A stretch of DNA of 64,000 nucleotides, taken from NCBI GenBank assembly GCA_964035545.1, contig OZ037772.1, positions 10,183,318 to 10,247,317 of the forward strand. The letters run 5' to 3'. Under the pieces are notes generated by a model that was not told the origin of the DNA, did not search any database, and saw only the letters and a program-made list of their open reading frames with translations. Position numbers and translations under genes: made by a program. Source of the DNA: Bugula neritina. Its lineage: Eukaryota > Bryozoa > Gymnolaemata > Cheilostomatida > Bugulidae. Below are positions 54,433-64,000 of the stretch, piece by piece (the stretch's first letter is position 1; each line of letters opens with the position of its first letter).

Positions 54433-55777
54433 TACTAACATGTGACCAGCTCTACAAAGTGTTGCTTGTAAATGTTGAGTTAAAATAAATTAATATTGTA
54501 GCAGATGTAGCATGTGATAATGTCGATTATTAAAGAATAAAGACAGAACATTTCTCCTAATAAATTTCTATAACTACTCAGACTAAAGATAGTTCTTTTC
54601 AACTGCTTAAACAGCTGTCTTGTATAATATTATAATGAAATAACACAACACAGTATACATATACAACTCTATAATTACTAGTAACTAAAATATGATTTGT
54701 ACAATGTTTACTATAACAAAGATGGAACGTTACAAGAGGCACACAAAGGTTATAATAAAGCCTTAAATTTTATATATAATATGGTTTGCAGAACTTGATA
54801 TATAGCATGTCAGTTTTGTTGTTGTTGCTGCATGGAAATCAGTTTGATTTTGTAAAAATGTTTAAAGAGTTTTGGTGAACAGAATGTGATGGTTGACAAA
54901 GCTTTATCTAAATTTGTTTCTTGTGCAAAACAAGCACTGTTTTGGCTTTAATATTTCTGCTTTTATTATATAAATTTAAATCATAAATAACGATCACTTA
55001 CTGAAAAAGAATATCTCTGTATGCCCAATACTTAGTAGATAGAAGTCGTTTTGCTTTTTCACCAAATGAAGGGTAATTCAGCTTTGTAGAAATATCAGCT
55101 GCCATATCTTTTGTAGCAAGAGCTTTTTAGTGAAAGTTTTAATTCCAGCTTACAATACCATTTAATAGTACATTGTATAATAAGCTTGAGAAGAGAAGGC
55201 AAGTTAAGCTGCACTCAAATTATTAGTGGCGATAATCTCTAGGAAATAAGCTTTTCTTTTGTATTAAGATAGTTTCCACATAGTTTTATAAAATGGAGTT
55301 TTTGCAGAGTACTAAAACAGTTTATACTAAATGAAAATTGATTGTTTATGAACTACTGACAAATTCCTATTCGTAACATGTCCAATGGATGTGTGATATT
55401 TTTCTAAAAGGTGAAAACAAAATAATTACAGAGTATTCAAAGTAAAACGGGATAAAATTTTGGATTTCTCTTTATTAATTGCCAAATAAAAGGCAATTTT
55501 ATTTTTAACAAAGGCACTGCATATTGTAAGGGAATAATGTGCTATTTCTTGTTACTATAATAACTCCATATCATAACTGAAAACAACTTCACAGCATGTC
55601 ACATCTCAATCTAACAAAGCAATCTGTTCATAGTAATAACAAAATCTAATGCATTGGTAAGTTCTAAGACAACAAACATAGACACAATTAATTTGGCTGG
55701 ATAATTGCAAATAAAATTTTATAGTCAGTATAAAAAATAATAGGAAATTTAAAGAAAATTTTGCAAATTTAAAGTAC

Positions 55778-55837
<60 letters not shown>

Positions 55838-56533
55838 GCCACCACCAACAAAAACTTTATAGCCTATAAAGTTTACTGATTAATTATAGAAATAAATTGT
55901 ATATAATTGATATAACGCACAGTAACCTGGATTTTCCGGTATATAATGCACCAGTAAAAGAAATTGAGTGAAAATAATGAATTAAAAATAGTGCTTGTAA
56001 AGTTTAGTGGTTATGACTTGTCTAGTAGTCTACTGTAAAGTAGGAAGTTAAACATGCAGACGTCTATAGTGAAGTGAACTGACTTAGTTGACTCATTAAA
56101 GCAGTGATGTACTGGGAAGGTAGCTCCTTATGTATGACTCAACATGATGTTTTCTACAAAGCATAGCAGGGATGTCTAGTATATAACTGACATGTTATAA
56201 TAATATAATGCTATGAGACATTAGTATACAGTGTATGCATTGTAAACTGTTGCTTTATAATTTAACTTTTGATTGATAACTAATCAGGGGAGATAACTGG
56301 TAACAATGTGCACACTACTATATAGTTAACCAACAATATTATCATAATACTATACAAATTCATAATATTTCTATGCAATAAAATGCAATGCAACACAAAA
56401 TATTATACAACAAGATGCAATGTAAAACTATTCAATACAAAGCAGCATTAGAAACATGAATTAGTAAGGCACTCAGTACCTCTCACAACATTTACTGACC
56501 TTTATTAGAGTATCCCAGTCATTTAGTTCACCT
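54433..56533. other. Spacer before TRIM copy C
   Basis: 54,433-55,300 is single-copy in this window. From about 55,310 it is collinear with unit A from 4,430 (without the solo LTRs). No coding region is supported. Confidence 0.55.
55783..55832. repeat. (TA)n microsatellite
   Basis: About 50 bp of TA, expanded at a place where unit A (5,230-5,241) has only ATAATATACATG. Confidence 0.9.
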
Positions 56534-59500
56534 TCACTTCAGCTGATAGAACTGAACTTGATCATTAAAAAAATACCAAACTGGAACTACTAGAGTAGAG
56601 CCAGTGACGTGGAGATCAGGTAGGAAACTTTCTTCCGTAGATATCATGGTTAGTAACTTGCCTGTAGAGATAAAAGACATAATGTCCTTTTTTAGGAATC
56701 AAAGACAATATAAAGAGAGTGCAGTTTATTTGTAGCCACTAAATAAAATATCTGAATAAACTCATTATCTAAAATAACAATGCAGGTATATTGTAAACTA
56801 TGTGTATTCTACACAGTAACTAACCTGTATGTAATGATAGTACACAGAGTGTGGTAAGTTCAGTACCATCAGCCACAAGTACAAACTCATCTCTATAGCA
56901 GGTCACTCCACAAGGTTCAGCCACATCCTTACACTGCCAGATGATGTCACCTGATGAGGTGTCTACTTTGTATACTAGAGATGAGTAATGCTGAGATATA
57001 ATAATTGAGTTGTTATCTGCAGCAGACAGATGTACAGGATTATCAGTAAGTAGAGGACAAGGTAAAATGTTTACTACCTCTCCATTCAGAGAGTAGAGTA
57101 CTAGAGTCTTATTCAGCCTGTCAGGAATAGCTATCTGATTGTTTATGATGGCAAGCTGATTCCTGCTCTCCAATTTCTTTGTATGTGTCCAGCTGGTAAT
57201 GGACCTCCCTTCAAGGTCATGAACTCTTACAGTTGAATCAGAAGACAGAGTATATATCCTATCATTATGTACTGAGATACTCTTCACAGTGCTACCTTTA
57301 ATAGAGATGAATGATCTAGTAACTTTGTTGTTCTCATCTATCCTGTCTACACCTCCAGCACACTCAGCATATGTGACACCTTTATAGGTGTGGACGGACT
57401 CGCAGTATGGAGAAACTTTAAGAGCTTTTATCAGTTTTACAGACTTGGGTGGTGGAGGTGAGAGAACTAGTCCTTGTTCAGGAGTTATACTTGCTGTCCT
57501 TTCATTGGTCAGCTCAATCTCTATATTTCTTTTCTCTCCTGTAATAAAATATTGACATGCATGACAAGGTAATATAATATAAAACAGCTGATAAATCAGA
57601 AAAACTAGCAGATATATAAACATACATGTATATTTTGGTGCATCACTACACAAACAGCAGTGCTATAGCAGCACTGCAATGACCATGCACTATTCATTTA
57701 AAAAAATAATATTACAATTTTGCTTTCCGTACCAGATTATTTTTATGGGAATCAACTATTAAAAAAATTTAAAAAATCAGCAGCTGCCTTCATGTCAACA
57801 AAATATTAAAATCAATTCTAATGATATTCTATTTAGTGATATACTACTATATTAAATTAGGTTATGTTCATCAAAAACTTGTATTAGTATTCTCCAAGAG
57901 TAAGCACAGCTATTGCACAAGTGTGTAAATCTACAATGTAGTTGAGAGAAGCTTACAGATTGGGGGAGATGTAGGCCACTCGCCCTTTCAGTGTAAATTA
58001 AACACTAAAGATCCCCACTACCATTATTTACCTTATAACTTAGTTTAATAGGATATTGTAGGGGTGTAGTGTGGCAATAATACAAACCCAGTTTTTGAAA
58101 ATAATAGTGCCTTCACCATGTTAATTTAAAACATGATTTATAATGTGTTTTTATAACACAGATCAATAGAGTGAAATACAAGATCATGAAAATGTAACAG
58201 TTTAAAACATAGCTATACCTTACATACATATATACCTCAAATTCAACAAGTCAAAATATAATTACTTGATTGTGCTACTTGAATACAGCTAGATAAAAAG
58301 TGTCATAAAGGTGAACAACATTCATAGTTCTATAGAACTATGAATGTTGAATGCAAAATAACTTAAAACAACTTATTGAATATATTCAACATGTTGTTTT
58401 AAGTTATTTTACATGGATAACATATAAAACTGACCTTTGACCTCCACAGATGTTACAAGATCAAAATGTGCCAACTTAGGAATCTCTTCTGTCAACAGTC
58501 TATCAATCTCCTTCTTCATATCACGATATGACTTGATTGTGTCAACCTAACAGTATCATATATAATCCAGATATTGTGACACTGTGTAGCAGGTGTTTGG
58601 AAGGTATATAGTTATAGTTATAGAGAATGGCAGTGCTGAGAATGAACAATGAAATCAACAACAATTCTATATTTGACACCAACAAAACCATCTAAAAAGC
58701 AGCATTGCAATGCAAAAGACTGATGGATCGAGATTGCAATGCAGTATAAGGGAAACAGACTACTACCAACTATAAATGGGTAAGGTTTATTCTAATAAAC
58801 TGTACCTTAAGGGAGCACAGATTTCAAAGCTGACGCTAATGTGCAGTGGGCTATGCTATTAAATACAGTATCCTAATATAGCATATTATACAGCATCTTC
58901 TAGTATTATACAGTATCATATAGTATTATACTGCAGTATCCTATAACACTATACAGTATTTTATAGTATTATACAGTATCATATAGTGTTATGTAGTGTC
59001 CTATGGTACTATACAGTATACTATGATATTAAAAGTATTATGGTATTATTGTATTATACAATATCCTACGGTATTATAATACAGTGTCATATAGTGTTAG
59101 TATACTGGGTACCTTGCAGACCGACAGCAAATAAAATGGAATACTCTGGTGACTGGAGGCCACTCTGGTAAACTTAACTTGAGCTGAGCCACAATGACAG
59201 CATTTTTCAAATTACTTCATTCCAAATTCTTATAAATCATTACACAATGAAGTCCCATTAACTACTACAGGCTGCATGTTTTAGCATGTACACAAAGATA
59301 CATGTATTTAAAAAGCATTTTTTCCTTTCTAATTTATATATCTGATAGAGCAACATAATTTTATGTTTATGCCTTTGAGGGTGGCATAAATGTTGGACAG
59401 TCCTGTGTAATACAGCATGATATGTTATAGTACAGTTCCATTACTGCCTCTATTGGTTATTACCTAATTCATTTTCTACTTATGTACTCTTTAGATGTTA

Positions 59501-61607
59501 TTTACAGATAGAGAAACAATGAATATAGAATTTATATAAAGACATTGAAATATATATAAACTGCTACAGATCCTAACATCTACTATATATGCTCTGCAAC
59601 TAACCTCATGACTTTGGTCTAACTTAGCCTCTATTCCTGTTCTGTGATTATACAGCTCACAATATCTAGCCCCCACTTCCTCTACCATGAAATTCACGGC
59701 TCGACTCTCAGTCTTTTCTCTCTTCTCCACCAGTTCTTTTTCCAGTTTGTCATACTTCTGTTGAATAGCTGCTATCTAAATACAGTCACATTGAATGTTA
59801 GACAGGATAGAATAGTTTGAGGAGTGTCTGAGTGTATAACCATCTCACATCTATCACTACAGTATCTCCCTCTCAGATAAGTATGAAGAGAATTATAAAT
59901 AAACTCTCACAGTTACTATATGATCTTTATAATTATGAAATTTAAAAACCATGTAATAATCACCTGATCATCACGCTGTTTACATAGCATCCCCAGTAGC
60001 TTCTTGGTTTCAGTTCGAAACCCATCAATAATTGCAGCTATCTGTTTGTAATAACCAGATAAGTTGTCTTCTCTTGTCTTCAACTTTGTGACTTCCACCA
60101 GCTGCATTGTTAAATCTTTCAATGTCAAGAGTGTATGCTGTGATGTACCTAAAATAATATATACAAAGTAACGTATAAGCTGTTGTGTACCTGAATCATG
60201 TAATATATATAGCAAGTAAACAGAAGAATAGACACTTACCATCATCACATACACCAGCTGTAGGTACACACTGAGTACAGAGTAGTTTGAGACAGACTTT
60301 ACAACCCAAAGTATACTCTACGTCTCCATGCGTCTCACACATTCTCTTCTCTAATTTAGCAGCACGAGCTTTATACTCTGCCATATTAATTCTAGAATGT
60401 TCTTCAGACACAATATCATGATCCTATAATAAATATATACGAAAGAGTTTGTGGCTTACTAACGATAGTATATCTAAGATTGCATATATATATATTATAA
60501 TGGTCCTAATGTCATGATCATATAATGCCTAAAGTATATATGCAATAGTATATGGTTTAATAATATTTAAAGCTATATTGTACAATCTATTACAATAAAA
60601 GCATGAATGTAAGAAATCAATCTTGAGAGTTATGTCTCTTGATCATAACTTTTATTTAATGTATAATAAACTACAGCATGCTGATCGATAATTAATGTTA
60701 GGAGGTAAAGACACAAAACCAATTCATGTGAGCAAATGAGTGAAAACAAGTGAAAATAAATGATTGTTCTCGATTGATGAACCAAATCAAATATTGTAAA
60801 TAATTTGTTGCAAAGCCATTAAATTATTTCTCTGCAGAATATCACCAAAATGGCAAAGCTTTCAGTTTCAGAATATCACATATAAGGATATACACACAGA
60901 AAACAAGAAAAATAGTGTTAACTTACAATGACATGTTTAGCACAGTACAGTTTAGAACAAACTAAACAATACATCAGAGCAGGTGTATTATTCACTCCTG
61001 ACTTTGTACAGACTTCACAGAGTATAGACTTATCTATCTGTTTCATCTGGTCTGCTGTTGGTAACTTATCAGGTGTTGTATGGAATACTTGTCTATAAAA
61101 TAAATGATGAATTTATTAGTGATAGATCATTAACTATAGGCTATATAATATATAAAGTATAATAATTATATATAAAAGTTTACAGTGTAACACTATCTGT
61201 TATATAACCTGGCATAGCAATACAGGTATACTACATATAGCATAAACACATATAGTAAATACCATCATATTATTCATATTATAATAAACATTATTATAAA
61301 ATGCCTACATAATATTATGTAACATATTATATTATACATTATTATATTATTCACCTACCTACCTACGATATTTATATTACTATAAACATTAATTATGAAA
61401 TATATAATATTATGTAACATATTATTATGTTATTATATTATTCACCTACCTACACATTCCACATTTAAGAGCATTCAGCCTTCCATAGAATTCATTCAAA
61501 CACTTGTCACAGTGTGGGTGAGTACAAGGTAATGCCTTACATTCCTCTAACTTGAGTTTAGATAAACAAATAGTACATCTCACCATTGGTTGTGGTTTAG
61601 ATGCCAT
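56534..61607 (-). CDS. TRIM-like RING/B-box/coiled-coil/propeller protein, copy C
   Basis: Exons 61607-61450 (RING), 61092-60927 (B-box1-like), 60423-60240 (B-box 2, CETHGDVEYTLGCKVC), 60148-59964, 59775-59605 and 58546-58435 (coiled coil), 57538-56825 and 56661-56534 (propeller) give 605 codons in phase. A 3-bp loss in exon 7 is balanced by a 3-bp gain in exon 8. Zinc ligands are kept. The proximal exon-4 acceptor is intact (TTTTAG|GTACATC), and the in-frame acceptor 42 nt upstream is also present. Intron 1 is enlarged by AT-rich sequence (61,120-61,440). Upstream of 61,620 the sequence no longer matches units A and B, so the duplication boundary lies there. The predicted role is E3 ligase with a propeller substrate module. 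Confidence 0.85.
58320..58420. repeat. Quasi-palindromic insertion in TRIM copy C intron
   Basis: TTCATAGTTCTATAGAACTATGAA is followed by a hairpin of AAAATAACTTAAAACAACTT against AAGTTGTTTTAAG-type sequence. Units A and B have only one arm. It looks like an inverted duplication by template switching. Confidence 0.7.
58865..59110. repeat. Intronic minisatellite of TRIM copy C
   Basis: TATTATACAGTATCATATAG-type repeats, nearly the same as in unit A. Confidence 0.7.
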
Positions 61608-62384
61608 TTTGTTCTACAAATGTTAAAAAAAGTTGACACACTCATATATATATTCATATTGGCATACTCATCATAATAATAATCACAGTGATGAAGTTGA
61701 AAATAAACAAGTTTCTGCTATGGTTTAACTTATAGAACATAAAATATCATAACAAGTATAGTTCATGTTCCCAACCAACATGTTGGTTGCATGGTGAGGT
61801 ATTATTTGATCTTTTTAGCTTTTTAACTTTTCAGACTCACTCCAAGTTTAGACTTTTTACAAAGCTCACTACTGCATAAATCTTTTTCTTGCAGTTTTCA
61901 CTTTGATGTATAGTTCTTTTTATAATTAGTGTTTTAAATGCATATTCAACCATAACTGACAATCCGTTCTTGCTCGCAAACCTAACTATAAAAGTTATGC
62001 TCTAGCAGTGCATTAAAACACAAACTGTAACCCACACCTCTATTATAGTAGCTATAGCAAAACAACAGTGGTGCTAGCTTTTTAGTAGTGACTGATAATC
62101 TTCACAAGTCAAATTCACAAGATATTAACTGTGGAACTTTGGCAAGTATAAAGAATAACAATACCATGCAGTTGCTTCAACTAGAAATGTAAAACTTACC
62201 AGCACAATTAGCATTCACTTAGTAACTCTAGTTAGTCGATTAAATTTGAGTTGAGTGAGTATAAATGACTGTTCAATTTGAAGGTAAATGTTCCCTACAA
62301 GTTTCCTCTATGAACTCAGAAGTGAAACTGATGGTTCAAGTGGAAACTGCTCTTCAGTGAAACCTTGAAATAGTTAATGAGGGA

Positions 62385-62525
62385 ATTTTATTATTCCCCT
62401 TCTTAGCCTTATCTGCTTTAAAGCTATGTCTAGTGTTTACCAAGTGTGATAAAGGATCACCAGGTATTTATGATAGCTGCAAAATGCACTTAAGTTGGTG
62501 ATAACATTGCCATGCAAAGGGTTAG
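62385..62525. repeat. Direct repeat, copy 1
   Basis: Shares GAGGGAATTTTAT, TTAGCCTTATCTGCTTTAAAG, GTTTACCAAGTGTGATAA and TTGGTGATAA with 63,305-63,450 in the same order. Probably an old dispersed element. Confidence 0.65.
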
Positions 62526-63304
62526 TGTGTTGAGATTGTTTTTAAAGCTGAGTAAACATACGAGGGTTCAGTTGTTGTTTGTCAGCATTAATGAAGCCAT
62601 TATATGCCTACTTCATTGTAACAAAAAGCTTATTCAAAATATAATGTTTGTAAAATTATATAAAGCATAATTATAACAGAGATTACTAATAATTCTTGAC
62701 ATTTTTCATCTTGATGTTAAAAACTATATACTGTAAGTTAAGCATTTAAGCGTTTTCAACAATAACTGTGATTGCCGACAGTTGAATTTGCAACACAACG
62801 TTTTGTAACAGTATTCTGAAATATCATGAGTTAGCAACTATTCAAAAAATTGATTCAACGAGATGCTTGATGTTTGGTCACCATGGTGCTTGTGTACTTT
62901 ATTGTATTAACTATTCGATTTCACACATGAAGCTTGAAAGTAACACACAGAAATATTTAGAAATGCATAATTAATGCCAGAACGTAAATCCTAAAAGGCG
63001 CAAGTGTGAATTTGGAAAGTAATGGTAACCAGGCACAGTGGTCATACGGGTACAAAAAGTCAATAGAAATGCAAGAGAAATTAGTTTATTTTAGTTTATA
63101 GTTTCTTTTAACATATATTGTCGTCATTGCTTGTATCTGCCTTAATTAACTAGTATATTATAATAGCAAGTTCGAAAGCAATTTTCATTCAGCTACCGTA
63201 TACATTTGTTTTTCAAGTTGGCCATGTGCATGGGGCACAACGGGCCACCTGTCCATATTCTACTCACATCATTCTTATCATTTGGCTTGCCAAAAATTTT
63301 AATT

Positions 63305-63450
63305 TGAGGGAATTTTATTTCTCCCTTATTTAGCCTTATCTGCTTTAAAGCCCTGCGTAATGTTTACCAAGTGTGATAAGAGTCATATGGCATTTATGAC
63401 TGTTATAAAATGCATGCAACTTGGTGATAAACCTGTGAATTGCGAAGGTC
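63305..63450. repeat. Direct repeat, copy 2
   Basis: Second copy of the repeat at 62,385-62,525, same orientation, about 80% similar by eye. Confidence 0.65.
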
Positions 63451-63820
63451 ACATACTTTGTGCGTTGGGCTTCGGCAGCTGGGCGGCCCCCTGGACCCCC
63501 AGCCTGAGAGTATGGCCTAGAATATTTTTGCCGCTACATCCCCGGTCTCAAGTATTCATATCTTTAAATGAGTATGTATATTTCAACAGTTTATGACACA
63601 TTGTTAATTTTGAGTAGAGAATAATTTAATGTTTTTAATACATAAACAATTATGAGGCTGCACGTCAAATATTGCTGCAGCTCTGTCAAACAATGATTAT
63701 AGAAAATGCAAATAACTACTGGTATAAGTATGTGATTGAATATAGGGCTGGGGGGAACCTGAGTTCACTTGACATAAAAAATTAATTTATGTGAAATGAA
63801 GGTAATCTGATAATAATTTT

Positions 63821-63893
63821 CCGAAACTGGGATTCGAATCTGAAACTTGCGGCCTGCAAGTAAGTGTGCTAACTATTACACCACGGAGACCAT
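63821..63893 (-). repeat. tRNA-like sequence near window end
   Basis: Minus strand: TGGTGTAATAGTTAGCA (A box), an ACTTG/CAAGT stem around a 7-nt loop with GGC in the anticodon place, and GATTCGAATCCC (B box). The spacer between the D arm and anticodon arm is too long and the acceptor ends pair poorly, so it is probably a tRNA-derived repeat or pseudogene. Confidence 0.5.
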
Positions 63894-64000
63894 TAGGCTA
63901 CTGTTAACTGACATCAATATATATAAAAATTATGTGTAATTAAACTATGTTAACTTAACGACATTATGTATAATTACTAAAACATGCAGTAAAATAAATC

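Larger units (their letters stand above)
61620..64000. other. Single-copy AT-rich region after the tandem array
   Basis: No conserved gene is recognised. It holds a ~140-bp imperfect direct repeat (62,385-62,525 and 63,305-63,450), a short GC-rich patch (63,465-63,550) in otherwise AT-rich sequence, and a tRNA-like sequence at 63,821. The frame 63,360-63,596 shows no support as a gene. Confidence 0.5.

Noticed and set aside
63360-63596. A 78-codon plus frame near the window end
   Set aside because: It spans the end of a direct repeat and a GC-rich patch; there is no similarity I recognise and no conservation test is possible.

Overview
This is nuclear DNA of an invertebrate animal. The sequence is AT-rich, genes have small GT-AG introns, and the host genes are typical metazoan families: a RING/B-box/coiled-coil/propeller (TRIM-like) protein, a synaptotagmin-like double-C2 protein and a prostaglandin E synthase 2-like protein. 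Repeats are dense: Ty3/gypsy LTR elements, solo LTRs, a Penelope-like element with hammerhead-like motifs, a 5'-truncated LINE, tRNA-derived SINEs, hAT-type foldback DNA and minisatellites. A sponge or another early-branching animal is my best guess, but nothing in the window fixes the taxon.

The layout is a tandem array of one ancestral unit read on the minus strand: [TRIM-like gene] - [synaptotagmin-like 3' half] - [28-bp minisatellite] - [PTGES2-like 5' part] - [non-coding tail ending in ACTGC pentamers]. Unit 0 leaves only its tail (2,857-4,100). Unit A runs about 4,430-27,115, unit B about 28,985-45,040, and unit C about 55,310-61,620 (TRIM gene only). The three TRIM genes (6,233-11,044; 29,567-35,780; 56,534-61,607) each reconstruct to eight exons and 605 codons. 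The synaptotagmin/PTGES2 pair occurs in A (20,301-25,630) and B (37,484-42,747). The PTGES2 copy in B has a nonsense codon in exon 1.

Mobile DNA entered after the duplications, because the sister unit often shows the empty site. Examples are a full Ty3/gypsy element in A (11,608-19,109), another between B and C (47,022-54,428), solo LTRs at 4,543, 5,761 and 44,504, a LINE at 30,872, SINEs at 3,355 and 32,272, a Penelope-like element at 27,224-28,840 and a foldback hAT at 377-2,856.

The most unusual signals are four. (1) Each 28-bp repeat of the minisatellite at the PTGES2/synaptotagmin junction re-creates the exon's own GTAAGT splice donor, and both genes are truncated at that point. (2) The two gypsy elements carry a third, zinc-finger ORF behind a 25-nt mini-exon whose splice phase is conserved. 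(3) Those elements share an almost identical ~3.1-kb pol core although their LTRs, gag and third ORF are strongly diverged. (4) The TRIM copies are mosaics and share in-frame duplicated splice acceptors 42 nt apart. All exon models rest on splice-site reading and paralogue comparison; no alignment program or transcript data was used.
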